Origin: Leishmania infantum JPCM5
Lineage: Eukaryota > Euglenozoa > Kinetoplastea > Trypanosomatida > Trypanosomatidae
Assembly (NCBI RefSeq): GCF_000002875.2
Contig: NC_009398.2
Location: forward strand, 191,001 to 255,000
Length of the DNA stretch: 64,000 nucleotides
Direction: 5' to 3'
Translations under genes and position numbers: made by a program
Shown here: one piece after another, positions 1 to 9,959 of the stretch
Layout of the letters: the number at the start of each line of letters is the position of its first letter
Numbering within the stretch: position 1 is the stretch's first letter
The notes under the pieces: generated by a model
Seen by the model: only the letters and a program-made list of their open reading frames with translations
Databases searched by the model: none
Told to the model about the DNA's origin: nothing

Positions 1-1008
1 CAGCTGCTTCACCTTCTCGACCGCCTCCTGAAGTTTGCGCCCGTGCGTGCACACAGCCTGCACCGCGGCGGCGCGGTCGACGACAGTGCGCGGCGCACGC
101 TGCAAGTTGTCGCAGAAGCCCAGAAAGCTGCACATAAATATGTACCACTTCGTCATATCAATGTGGTACCACAGATGACCGTTGCGGTAGTCGTTCGGGA
201 ACTGGTGGTGGTAGTTGTGGTAGCCCTCGCCGAGGTTTATGATCGCGAAGACGACGGAGTCGTGCGGTGTCTTGTCATCCGCGTACGGCCTCGTGGCGCC
301 AAAGAGGTCCGTGTGCGCGAGGCTGTTGATGAAGAAGGAGAACTGGTGTACCAGAAAGATCTTGAGCCACACCACCCAGAAGAACGCACCCGCCCACTCA
401 CCAGTGGTTGCGCCGGCCACCATGAGAGGGATCAGGATCCCTGTCATGGTCGCAATGGCGGCAAAGTACTTGCGCTGGAACTCCACGACGAGGCTGTCCT
501 TCAGGTCGGACACATCTGCGTCGCCGAGCAGATCGTAGTCCATGCGCATGACGAACCAGCCAAAGTGCGTGAAGATGAAGCCGCGGCGCGCGTCGTACGG
601 GTCCTTGGAGGTGTCCGTGTACTTGTGGTGGACGCGGTGGTTTCGAGCCCACCACTTGATGGAGCCCTGGAACGCGCCGGCACCGATGAAGGCGCACACC
701 CACTGCATCGCCTGCCCGCCGGTGAAAGCACCGTGTGAGAAGAGACGATGATAGCCGGTCGTCACCCCCACCATGCCGGTGACAACACCAAAAAATGCAA
801 GCCATTGCAGAAGCGAGAAGGATAAAGGGACGCGCAGGCACAACCCAAGCAGCACGAACAGCAGTGGCACACCGATGATGTAGATGCCGATCCAGTTGTA
901 CTGGAAGTTGCCCTTCGACCACTGCGGCACCTCACGCTCCTCTTTGGGCTTCGTTTCATCCGTGGAAAGGACGCTGCAGGTGAAGAGGTTCTGCACGGCC
1001 TGCAGCAT
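1..1008 (-). CDS. Delta-9 acyl-CoA (stearoyl-CoA type) desaturase, 3' end cut by window edge
   Basis: An open frame runs from an ATG at 1008 to the window edge with no stop, giving 336 residues. It carries the three histidine boxes of membrane acyl-CoA desaturases: HRLFSH (residues 87-92), HRVHH (124-128) and HNYHH (264-268), plus the accessory NSLAH (228-232). Hydrophobic segments lie at about 39-60, 66-82, 184-202 and 208-228, as expected for a four-helix di-iron ER enzyme. The family places a cis double bond at C9 of palmitoyl- or stearoyl-CoA using O2 and electrons from cytochrome b5. The visible part ends after the catalytic core, so I cannot see whether a C-terminal cytochrome b5 domain follows. 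The start is the first ATG of the frame; a possible trans-splice acceptor AG after a C-rich tract lies at 1037-1038. Elongase genes lie about 43 kb upstream in the same transcription direction. Confidence 0.95.
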   Translation of the reverse strand, partial: MLQAVQNLFTCSVLSTDETKPKEEREVPQWSKGNFQYNWIGIYIIGVPLLFVLLGLCLRVPLSFSLLQWLAFFGVVTGMVGVTTGYHRLFSHGAFTGGQAMQWVCAFIGAGAFQGSIKWWARNHRVHHKYTDTSKDPYDARRGFIFTHFGWFVMRMDYDLLGDADVSDLKDSLVVEFQRKYFAAIATMTGILIPLMVAGATTGEWAGAFFWVVWLKIFLVHQFSFFINSLAHTDLFGATRPYADDKTPHDSVVFAIINLGEGYHNYHHQFPNDYRNGHLWYHIDMTKWYIFMCSFLGFCDNLQRAPRTVVDRAAAVQAVCTHGRKLQEAVEKVKQL

Positions 1009-2459
1009 CTTGCCAAGCGACTCTCGAAGCGTGCGCCTGGGGTGGGGTGGGGGCGTCGTGAACCACTGCTGTTGATAGCAACGTACACGGAAGAAGAATG
1101 TAGAACAATGAAGAAAGAAAAACCAGGCTTGAGCGCAGGGAGAGCGTCAATGCAAGGAGTACCAAGGCACGTACATGCACACACGCGTAAATCCACTGCT
1201 GACGCCCGGCGTGGCAGAGCGAGCGAAGAGGTGAGAGTGGGGGGGGGGTTGGGTGTAAACAGCCGAAGGGCGACGAGCACGACACGGCGGGTGGGAAAGA
1301 AGCGAGAGCTTGAGTGAGACTAAAATGGTGACACACACACACACACACACACACTGTCGAGGAAGAGAAAAAAGAGAGCTGAAGAAAGAACTAAGGCAAA
1401 TCTAGTAAGTAAAGCCAAACGCACAAACCGATAACGAAAACAGGGGAGAGGTGTGTATGTGTGTGGGTGCTCTACACCGAGAGAGAGCGCAGATACACAC
1501 ACACACATACACACACGCACACTTCACGAAGTTCGGGGGAGAGGGTCAGGGGGGAAACAAAAACTAAACGAGCGGCAACGATGGATGTGCGTGTGGGCGG
1601 GTGTGTGCGCTGCAAGCACGATGCACCCCAACAGTAATGACGACGAACCACAGCAATCGTGTGATAGAGATGTCTCCGCGCGTTTGTCTGCGCCCTGTTC
1701 TGTGGCCCCTCAGGGAAGGATTGGCGAAGCGGAGGTGGAGGGCCGAGGGTGAAGCCCGTTGGAGCTCTCGATGGCAAAGCAGAGACGGGCAGCCAGCAAC
1801 GAAATAGTCAATGAAACCTTCACAAAACCGCGGACCCCCAAGCGGATAATGCGAGGCGGCGCACGGTGGTGCGGGGTTGAAGTGAAATCGGTCGGGTGTG
1901 GGGATGACTCGTGGCAGAGATGATGAGTATCTATGAAGAATTCCAGTGGGGTGAGGGCAAGAATTGGGGAGAGAAGAGGCGGAACAGTAGATGAGCGCGA
2001 CGAGAGAAACACCCTGAAAAGCATGCACACCAATCAGGCAAAAAGCTAGTGGTGCTGTGCATGAGGTGAAGGGGGTGTGGGTGGGGTGGGGGGAGTGAGT
2101 GACCAGCAGACAGCGGCGTACGAACCAGACACCGCGCTAACGCAACGCTCTTGCCCCCCCCCCCTCCCCTCCCTCTACACGAGGGGCAGCCGACGACACA
2201 GAAGAAAAGCAAAAACAAACCAAGCGAGCTGTCTGGAGAGCGAGAAAGAGGAATCGCGGTCTCCCCCGCCCTTTTCTTGACGGCATTCGTTTTCTTTGTC
2301 GTTTCGCATGTACTTTTCCAGTCGAACTTACAGGGACATGTCACGCACCACCCAACAACACACTTCCTCAGTAGCACAAAGCCACGACCCGAGTAGCCGG
2401 ACGCGCATAGGCACATGCGCACCGGCGGGAAGGGAGACGGGGCAGGAAAGCTGCGGCCA
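1009..2459. other. intergenic spacer, no gene seen
   Basis: This spacer holds an (AC)12 run at 1331-1354, a second CA-rich stretch at about 1495-1520 and purine-rich plus-strand runs (pyrimidine tracts on the transcribed strand). Frames crossing it are made of microsatellite repeats and are not credible proteins. It should contain the 3' UTR of the HYPK-like gene and the splice-acceptor region of the desaturase. Confidence 0.7.
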
Positions 2460-2789
2460 CTACGCACGAGCCTTCGGCAGGCCCACTGCATCGCGCAGCA
2501 CCGCTGTCACATCCCCGTTCTTCTCCTGCAGCAGGGACCGCGCGCACTCGGGCGTCACCGTCAGCGCCGCCGCCACGACCTGCACATCCTCGTCCGCCAC
2601 CGGGACTGCGGCCAGCTCGCGCGCACGCTGCTCCTTAGCCTCACTCTGCTGAGTCACCTCGGCGTGCAGCTTCTTCATGCGCTCCTGCAGCGCCGCAAGG
2701 TCGTCGGTGCGCAGCTTAGACGTTTTCTCAGCCTCGCCGCTGCCGGTGACCTTGCGCATGGACTTCTGCTCATCGGCCTGCCGCGTCAT
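2460..2789 (-). CDS. HYPK: HYPK-like protein with C-terminal UBA-type domain
   Basis: This is a 109-residue acidic/basic protein. Residues 29-62 form a charged helix (LAALQERMKKLHAEV, then EAKEQRARELAAV). Residues 66-105 match the HYPK/NAC-alpha UBA fold: DEDVQVVAAAL, ECARSLLQEKNGDV, VLRDAVG. Human HYPK has the same order (an EQKAKxxREKELAKV helix, then the UBA). In other eukaryotes HYPK binds and regulates the NatA N-terminal acetyltransferase at the ribosome and has chaperone activity. The start at 2789 is chosen because the longer in-frame reading upstream (to 3140) is pyrimidine-tract and (CA)n-derived sequence typical of a 5' UTR. A NAC-alpha-like fragment is the main alternative. No targeting signal or membrane segment is visible. 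Confidence 0.8.
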   Translation of the reverse strand: MTRQADEQKSMRKVTGSGEAEKTSKLRTDDLAALQERMKKLHAEVTQQSEAKEQRARELAAVPVADEDVQVVAAALTVTPECARSLLQEKNGDVTAVLRDAVGLPKARA

Positions 2790-3539
2790 GGCTGCGAAGG
2801 GGGAAAGCGACGGACCGGAGGGGTGGGATAGGGAGGGAGGGGGGAGGGGCCTGATGGGAAGAGGGAGAGAGATTCGGAGAATGCATAAAGAGTGAGGGGG
2901 TGAGCCAGAGAAGGATGTGAGCGATGAGGGGGGCGAGCGCATACACACACACACACACACAAACAGGGGGTACAGGGAGAGCTTGGCAACAGTGCCTGTG
3001 TGGCCACTCAGACAGGCACTGCGAACAGCTGAGCATGAGACTTGGCGGATGAATGTGTGTGTGTGCCTGATGGAGAGAATGGGAACCGCATTCTTTGGGG
3101 CTTCATCGAGCGTTGATAGCGAAGAAACTCTCGTGATCAACGCGATGCACTAAGCGACAGTATTTCTAGCACTTGTCGTACGCTTATCGCTCGTGATTTT
3201 CATGTCGTCGTTGGACGTGATGCCGGCTAGTCGAAGCGCGTGCACACGCACGCACAAGGTCTTTGGATTCATGAAGAAGGAAGGGAAAGCAAAACGCGTA
3301 CACGCGTGCGTGAAGAGGTAAGTTCGAGGTGCGCAAAAATGATCGGCAGGCGGCACGTGGCAGCAGCAGCATACACACACACACATACACGCAGGAAGAA
3401 CGTAACATCGCACGCACGCATCTCTTCGCATGCCGGCTCGCAAGACGGAGCGATACGGCGCAAGATATCATACCCACAAAATCCAAAAAAAAAATACTAG
3501 CATACAACGCTAAAGATTCTTTGCGTTTCACCTAGCGGC
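2790..3539. other. intergenic spacer, no gene seen
   Basis: It contains a CA run at about 2943-2960, a second at about 3372-3390 and a strong minus-strand pyrimidine tract just upstream of the HYPK-like start (about 2800-2880). No further coding signal is seen. Confidence 0.65.
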
Positions 3540-5054
3540 CTACGACGCCACCTCAGTGGAGGAGGCAAGCATTCTTGGCGCCATGCGCTCCGCCTTGCGA
3601 ATTAATATGCTGAGGGTTTCATCGAGGTGGGCCAGCCTCCTGGTGATGTCGCTGGCCATCGCGGACGCACCGGTGCCACTGTGCGTGAGCTGCCGCTGAT
3701 TGATAAGCCCGCGCAGCTCCAACACTGGTAGTGACGTCGACGACGATGCCGGCGGCGGTGCACCACCGTCCGAGCAACCTGTCTCCACATTCGCGCCAGG
3801 GGGCAACGGCGAAATCTGCGGCGACTTCAACTTCACCTCCTTGAAGAGAGAAAAGGAGCGCCGGCCAGTGGTGCTCTTGGGAGTTCCGCTGCTGGCGCTG
3901 AGGGCCGTGCTCATCGGCGAACGCGGGGACCCGGCCGGGGTTGTGCGAAGAGATGACTGGCGGCTCAGCGCGGTGAGGGCGTCATCAAAGGTGTAGGTGG
4001 AGCGGATGAATGCCATCTCGGACTCGACAAACTCGCGGCGGAGGGAGCGAAAACTGCAGGCCTGGCTGCTCAGCAGCAGCGCGTTGAACTGAATGGAGAG
4101 CGGGTTGCGCTTCTCCAGCTTTGCCAGGTAGAGCTTCCACGCGCGCTGGATGGTGCGAGCCGCCTCACCAGGAACTTGCGCACACAGCTTGTTGGTACGA
4201 AAGAGCGTGTGCAAGTTGCGCTCTGCCGGAGTGACGCGGGTTAGCGCGTGCATCAGGCTGACGCACCAGGCGATGACGAGCAGCCCCAGGCACCAGGCGA
4301 GAAAGGCAGTGAACCGCCCTACCCACGTCGATGGGACGACGTCGCTGTACCCGACGAAACCCATGGTGGAGGAGCAGAAGTACACGGCGTCCGCGTAGCT
4401 GACCTCCTCACCCTTGCTGTACAGCAGAGCCATCCCGAGCCACGCCACGATAAAGCCGCACGCCGTCGCGATGGCGTGCCGAGATATAAAGGTGTGACGG
4501 AACATGTAGAGGGAGTTGAAGCGATACCCACACAGCGACGCCACGGCGCGCTTGAAGACGCTCTGGGTGGAGAGGCGTGTGACGTACATCACGTAGACGT
4601 ACGAGCGCAGCACAATAAAGCTGTCCAGCACCCGCGCCCAGCTGGAAGTGCCCTTGACGCCGGGCGGGGCCATAATGATCCAAACCAGCATCTCGCACAG
4701 CATCAGCGACAGGTGTGGGGAGTGCAGCGAGTTCACGGCGTGACTGGCGGGGTTCGTCACACCCGCAAAGCGCGCCTTGATGCGGTAGACAACGACGATG
4801 CACACCTCTCCCGCCAAGGAGAGGGCCAAAATGAGGACGTGCACCACAACGTTACCAGCGTACCCGCTCACCTGCAAGATGGAGAGCATGAAGCACAGAA
4901 ATGCGAGGAAGGCCATCACCCCTCTGAACCAGAGGTGAGACATCTCGTCATGCTCCAGAGAGACGAGACGCTGCGTCATCGGGTTCGACGTGGGTGGCAC
5001 GGCCGTCGGCGCCTGCGCCCGCGACAGCTTCCCGACACGCTCTCGAAGCTCCAT
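3540..5054 (-). CDS. SK-like cation channel subunit with altered selectivity filter
   Basis: This 504-residue membrane protein has hydrophobic segments at about 42-62, 67-90, 115-130, 143-160, 193-212 and 246-270, the six-helix plan of SK/voltage-type K+ channels. A pore loop sits between the last two. The pore signature reads FVGYSD at residues 233-238 where K+ channels have TxGYGD, so the Thr and the second filter Gly are replaced. After the last helix comes a region resembling the SK calmodulin-binding domain (about 285-310, RTNKLCAQV then RTIQRAWKLYLAK). The tail is Ser/Pro-rich and probably regulatory. It is a paralogue of the next gene upstream (6754-8415); the shared stretch RIKARFAGVTN / QVKAQFSGVTN is clear. 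Ion specificity cannot be inferred safely with this filter. It could act as a non-selective, modified-selectivity or regulatory subunit. Confidence 0.85.
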   Translation of the reverse strand: MELRERVGKLSRAQAPTAVPPTSNPMTQRLVSLEHDEMSHLWFRGVMAFLAFLCFMLSILQVSGYAGNVVVHVLILALSLAGEVCIVVVYRIKARFAGVTNPASHAVNSLHSPHLSLMLCEMLVWIIMAPPGVKGTSSWARVLDSFIVLRSYVYVMYVTRLSTQSVFKRAVASLCGYRFNSLYMFRHTFISRHAIATACGFIVAWLGMALLYSKGEEVSYADAVYFCSSTMGFVGYSDVVPSTWVGRFTAFLAWCLGLLVIAWCVSLMHALTRVTPAERNLHTLFRTNKLCAQVPGEAARTIQRAWKLYLAKLEKRNPLSIQFNALLLSSQACSFRSLRREFVESEMAFIRSTYTFDDALTALSRQSSLRTTPAGSPRSPMSTALSASSGTPKSTTGRRSFSLFKEVKLKSPQISPLPPGANVETGCSDGGAPPPASSSTSLPVLELRGLINQRQLTHSGTGASAMASDITRRLAHLDETLSILIRKAERMAPRMLASSTEVAS

Positions 5055-6753
5055 CGTTCTACTTGCGCCTCTTTGTATGTGTACAGTGCGCTACGTACAA
5101 CCGTTTGTCACGCTTCACCGTGCTCGGCAACAGGCTGATGTGCCGCTACTTATTTGCCGTCGCGTGGCGTGGTATCACCACCGCCGCGGCCTCTCTCTTG
5201 GGTAGAGTGACGTTATGCCTGCCGGCCGTTCTCACTTACTGTATGCGTGTGTGCGTGTGTGTGCGTGCGGGGCGGCAGCGGTAGCACAAGCGAGAGAGAC
5301 AAGTCGAAAGGTGGAGAGTCATCGGGCGCGTACACAGTCAGCGACGACGACGACAACCGCTAACGTAGAATGAGAATGTAAGCCGAAAAAGCACCTTCGA
5401 ATAGACGACGGACCTGCGCACGTAGAGGGAGAGAAGGCCGAGAGTCCCCATGAGTGCATTGTCAAGCGGAAAGGACGACTTGCATGTCTGCGCGGCACCT
5501 CGCAAACGGCGTATTGACGTCCAACATACCAACAGCAGACATGGGGAGCATGATGCCATCGAGTCAAACACCATACTCTTCGGCCGTCGCTGCACGCAGC
5601 GAGTTGCACCGTTTCTAGTCGCGTGTTCCTTGTACATTGGGAGCAGGTGCTGGAACCTCTCAGCCAACAGACACGCATTACGCACACTTACTTGGGAGAA
5701 ATGCTGCCCCTTTAGCTTTTCGTGTTTGAAAAGAAAGAGGGAAAACTGCATCACGCTCGTCTCAGACGCGATGTACGGAGGCGACACACACACACACACA
5801 CACGAGAGCCCTCTCGCTAGAGGAACACGACTTTCCCTTATTCATTTGACACCCCGCTTCACGCAAACACTTCTTCCATGTCTGCAATGCCCCACGACGG
5901 CAACGTGATATGTGCTGCACGTCACGCAGGGGAACAAGAAAGCATGCGTCCAAAGGCGACGAAGGCAAAGCCCGTCATATTCCACGCAACGCCAGCACAT
6001 CCGTCCTGTACCTTCCCGACGCACCTGAAGAGCGAAATCAGCTAAAGATGTACACATACACACGCGCACACACAGACCACAAACCTCCTCACGCCAGAGA
6101 CAGCTTCCGAGCACAGCCAGGACCGGCTGCTCCATCATTTGCCCCTGACTCTTTACTCTTGAGAGAACAAAAAAAAATGCAACGGCATTCCCCTCACCAC
6201 CACCCCCTTCTTTCGACGTGTGCTGAGGAGGGAGGGAGGGAGGGGAGGGGGAGCGGGCAGAGATGAAGCCCCCCCTCCCCCCACCTTCGAAAAAACAAAC
6301 AAACGAACACTGATAACGCCTACATGTGTACACATGTACATATATATATATATGCATATATAGAGGAAGGGAGAAAAGAGAGCGCACAGACAACAGTGCA
6401 GAGACACCGCAACATACGCGCTCCCTCGCACGCACGCACGCACGCACATGTGTCTTGTGTGCCGCCGTTATTGCTCCCTGCATCTGCGTATAGAGTGCGC
6501 CGCAGTCGGAGCGACGTGGCGGCTCCTCGCGCGAAGGTGAGAAGGGAGGGTGGGATCCAGGAAAGCGCAACGCGGGCGAGGCCCAAACCTCTAAGGGTCC
6601 AAGATGAACAGAGCTGAGCGGCTGAAAGACACATCAAATCCGCACCATTGCCTAAGAAAATGGGAAGAAGATCAGTCCGTTGATGAGCAACACCAGCCGT
6701 CTTTCTTCCGCCTCCTCAGATCCTGCACTAGATCGCACCATCAGCCATCTGCA
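5055..6753. other. intergenic spacer with CA and TA tracts and a palindrome
   Basis: It holds (AC)n at about 5784-5803, a perfect 18-bp palindrome at 6321-6338 followed directly by a (TA)n tract to about 6362, and G-rich runs near 6229-6252. No protein-coding candidate stands out. Confidence 0.65.
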
Positions 6754-8415
6754 TCACATCTGGGACACAGCCATGCTAGGGGGATGTGTCTCGGCCACAG
6801 CGCTGATAGCCTCTAGCACCTCTGTCAGACGCGCGCACTTCTGTTCCAGCTGCGTCACCCGGTCCCTCCACTCCGCCATCTCTGCCACTGACGCCGCTGT
6901 GCCGCTGCTGCTTGTCAGGGCGACCGGCAGCGCAGTGCCGATGGGCTCTAGCGAGTCGCCTGGAAGAACAATAATGGTCTCGATGTCGCGCCGCGATAGC
7001 GATGAGGCTAGCACGTCACGGTCGCGCAGGGCGAGGTGCACGCGATCCACGTCCTTTGCCCGCTGCAGCTGCCGCGCCGCCTTCTCCGTGAGTTGCAGGT
7101 ATGCATTATACTGGTACGCCGACAGCCCTGTAAGCGGATGAATATTCGTCTCGCTCAGCGAGCGCACCGCACCGTTCAGCTGCTGCCGTGTGCGCCGCAC
7201 CGCGGAAATCATGTCAGTCAAAAGCCACGACAAAGCCAGTGTGTAGACCTTCTGCTTCAAGGACGGCGCGTGAGGCCCGACCTTTCGAGCCTTGCGCAAC
7301 CGCCACGCCAGCTGGATGACGCGGGCAGAGCGGCCTCGCAGACTGTGTGCGAGATCGTGACACTCCATTAACGTCTGCATGTTGTGCGAGCGGTCCGACG
7401 CCTGTAGCAGCGAGTACATGGTGATGATCAGGAAGGCCATAATGACGTAGCTCAAGATCCAGGCGATGAAGGCAACGACGCGGCCCGAAAGCGTGGAGGG
7501 GGTGATGTCGCCGTACCCCAGCGTCGACAGAGACTGAAAGGAAAACCAGAGGGCATCACCGAGGGAGAGGTTCTGGGTGCGTGCGAACAGGCAGCCGACC
7601 GTCAGCCACGCACATATCACCACCGTCACCACGACGCGCGTCTTTTGGTGGAGCAGCCCGGTGCGAATAAGAAAGGAGGTGGAAAGTGGCAGGTCACTGA
7701 TCGCGGACATGGCGCGGCAGAAGGTTCGGTGCACGTACATAGCGTTGTTCAGGTACACGATGACGGAGTACAGGCGCAAGAAGATGAAGTAGTTTAGCAG
7801 CTCGAAGAACTGCTTGCCAACGAAGACAAAAGGCGGGGTCTGGATGTTCCACAGCACGATTTCGGCCACCATGTGAAGGAAGTACGGTGAGGTGAAGATG
7901 TTGCGCCCCTCGAACAGCAGGTTTGTCACGCCAGAGAACTGTGCCTTGACCTGGTACGTTTTGCATATGACGAGGGCGGCTGCCTGGGAGACGATAAAAA
8001 TGGTGCAGTTCACCAGAAACGCCGAGCTCCCAATGCTCAGCAGCGAGAGCATGAAAACGGCGATGGAGAGCAGCGCCTGCACCCCGCGCAGCCAGCGGTG
8101 ATACACCGAGAGAACCTCTAGCGCGGCCAGTTCCCGCGCCACCATCTTCGGCGGCGCCTCCTGGTAACTTACGTCGATGTACAGATCGTCCTTCAAGAAG
8201 TGCTTGATACGACGTCCGAGAAGTCGCGGCCCTTTTGTGATGGATCGCTTCATCTTCGCGAAGGTGCTGCGACGCCGCTTCGCTGCGATGATGGTGCCAC
8301 CAGGAGCGGCGGCGGTCGCGGACGTGGTGGATCTCTGCTCATCGGATGATGCGGCCGCGGGCGGAAAGGAGCCATCGAAGCCGCCCTCCGTGATACTCGG
8401 TGTTCTAGAGATCAT
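6754..8415 (-). CDS. SK-like potassium channel
   Basis: A 553-residue protein. Hydrophobic helices lie at about 112-128, 132-152, 178-195, 205-222, 260-278 and 312-336. The pore has a canonical K+ filter, TLGYGD, at 298-303, followed by ITPSTLSGR as in K+ channels. Directly after the last helix is an SK-like calmodulin-binding region (about 350-378: LMECHDLAHSLRGR, ARVIQLAWRLRKARK). A C-terminal coiled coil follows (about 515-545, WRDRVTQLEQKCARL). The N-terminus is basic (KRRRS, KRSITKGPR). SK channels are Ca2+/calmodulin-gated K+ channels; that gating here is inference from the C-linker alone. The start at 8415 is preferred over an in-frame ATG at 8685 because the extra 90 residues include a His-Thr run from a (CA)n repeat and a predicted splice acceptor lies at 8499-8500. 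Confidence 0.9.
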   Translation of the reverse strand: MISRTPSITEGGFDGSFPPAAASSDEQRSTTSATAAAPGGTIIAAKRRRSTFAKMKRSITKGPRLLGRRIKHFLKDDLYIDVSYQEAPPKMVARELAALEVLSVYHRWLRGVQALLSIAVFMLSLLSIGSSAFLVNCTIFIVSQAAALVICKTYQVKAQFSGVTNLLFEGRNIFTSPYFLHMVAEIVLWNIQTPPFVFVGKQFFELLNYFIFLRLYSVIVYLNNAMYVHRTFCRAMSAISDLPLSTSFLIRTGLLHQKTRVVVTVVICAWLTVGCLFARTQNLSLGDALWFSFQSLSTLGYGDITPSTLSGRVVAFIAWILSYVIMAFLIITMYSLLQASDRSHNMQTLMECHDLAHSLRGRSARVIQLAWRLRKARKVGPHAPSLKQKVYTLALSWLLTDMISAVRRTRQQLNGAVRSLSETNIHPLTGLSAYQYNAYLQLTEKAARQLQRAKDVDRVHLALRDRDVLASSLSRRDIETIIVLPGDSLEPIGTALPVALTSSSGTAASVAEMAEWRDRVTQLEQKCARLTEVLEAISAVAETHPPSMAVSQM

Positions 8416-8498
8416 TGCAGAGCGCACGTACGGGGGAGGAGGAGCAGTAGAGGCAGCAAAGACGTGGCACACGTGTTTGTGCGTATGTGCGCAAAGGA

Positions 8499-8530
8499 CT
8501 AGGCGGAGGGGGAGGAGGAGGAGAACCAGG
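8499..8530 (-). promoter_or_regulatory. predicted trans-splice acceptor of the K+ channel gene
   Basis: On the minus strand a run of CT-rich sequence (8501-8530) ends in an AG at 8500-8499, about 84 nt before the ATG at 8415. This is the usual arrangement for spliced-leader addition in trypanosomatids, and it supports the shorter channel start. Confidence 0.5.
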
Positions 8531-9730
8531 GGTGGGGACGCGACTGCGGGACATTGCGAGTTTTCGCGTGTGTGTGTGTGTGTGTGTGCCTGATATGGGC
8601 GTGTCAACATCGGAGGAGGAAGGCGCATGGACGCCCGATGACGGGCACCGATACGATGACGGAGTCTTTTTATGTTTTTCTTCAAGGTGTCATTCCATCA
8701 CGAACAACTCCATAAATGTATACGCGTACACAACCACAGCTCATCTGCAGCCGCAGCGCCGTGGCTACATCCGCGTCGTCTAGGACGAACCGTCCTGCCA
8801 TTGCATCGGGGCCGTGGGGCGCGATCGGGGACAGACGGAGGCCCGGGTGGGCCGCACGCATCGAACCAGGCGGGCAGTGTCTAGGGTCCTGCTCGAGGGC
8901 GGAAGCGGTGACGTCCGTCATGCGGGATAATAGGAGGCGGTCCGGGTGGATGCCGCATGAGCTCAGGGAGGATGCTGGAAAGCCTCAGGCCAGGGCCCTC
9001 TGGAGACATTGCACATCCTGCCTGCATGCCATGCTTCTCCCTCTCAGTTGCTTCAAGCTGCGGCATGCCGTAATACGGTGTGCAGGTTCTCCACATGGGA
9101 GTTTGGAGGACCCGATGGTGCAACTCGAGGGAACTCTTCATGCTTTCGGCATCTGTGCTTCATCAGTCTACCTGGTCAGACGTAGGAGATGCCGCATGGT
9201 TTGCACGCATGCACGTTGGGGTTGATTGGTGTGGGAATCCTTCGCGCCCTTCTCCGTCCATCCCTCCTGCTCTTCTCACCTCTGCATTCCTTCTTTCCGT
9301 ATGATACACCATGTCAGTTGTGCTTGACCGCACGTGCGCACAGTGCTCGCTGTCTACAGCTGTCATTCGCGCAGCGGAGCAAGGGACAGGAAAAAACAGA
9401 GGCATTCGCCCTTGCACGTCGAAGGGGGAGGATAAGGTGCAGGGGGAACCCAGGCGCCACGCATCACAGTCGCAGACGCAGTGAGAGAGGCACGCGCGCG
9501 CGTGTGTGTGTATGCGTCCGCGTTCATGTGGAGTGGGTAGGTGGGCAGGACACATGCAGGCATCACACGTAAACGCGCACTCAAGAGGAGAGGGGGAGAC
9601 CAAAACAAAAAAAAGCGATCGTGTAAGCACGATTCAGTTCCTCAGAAGAGAAGATGCAAACTGGGAAAGGCAGCAGCAGCGACGTCTAAGTGTTCACATG
9701 TGCATGGGTGCCTGTGTGTGTGTGTGTGTA

Positions 9731-9847
9731 TGTGTGTGTGTTCACGAAGGGGCAGCGTGCCAATGCGCCGGAAGTGTATCGCCTACTACACGAAGCCGAT
9801 ACACTTCCGGCGCATTGGCACGCTGCCCCTTCGTGAACACACACACA
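9731..9847. repeat. perfect inverted repeat, 51-bp arms, 15-bp spacer
   Basis: The arms 9731-9781 and 9797-9847 are exact reverse complements: a (GT)5 flank plus 41 bp of unique sequence each. They are separated by 15 bp (9782-9796). Outside the arms both sides continue as GT/CA repeats with a two-base TA difference. The right arm ends 11 bp before a block of Ns. It would form a long hairpin in DNA or RNA. Confidence 0.9.
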
Positions 9848-9858
9848 TATACACACAC

Positions 9859-9959
9859 NNNNNNNNNNNNNNNNNNNNNNNNNNNNNNNNNNNNNNNNNN
9901 NNNNNNNNNNNNNNNNNNNNNNNNNNNNNNNNNNNNNNNNNNNNNNNNNNNNNNNNNNN
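9859..9959. other. assembly gap (Ns)
   Basis: An unresolved run of about 100 N is flanked on both sides by CA repeats (…tacacacac before, cacacacacat… after). Its true length and content are unknown. Confidence 1.

Noticed and set aside
4248..5138. 296-codon plus-strand open frame
   Set aside because: It lies antisense to the channel gene, arises from GC-rich third positions and has no motif.
8416..8685. N-terminal extension of the K+ channel to an ATG at 8685
   Set aside because: It includes a microsatellite-encoded His-Thr run and crosses a likely splice acceptor at 8499-8500.
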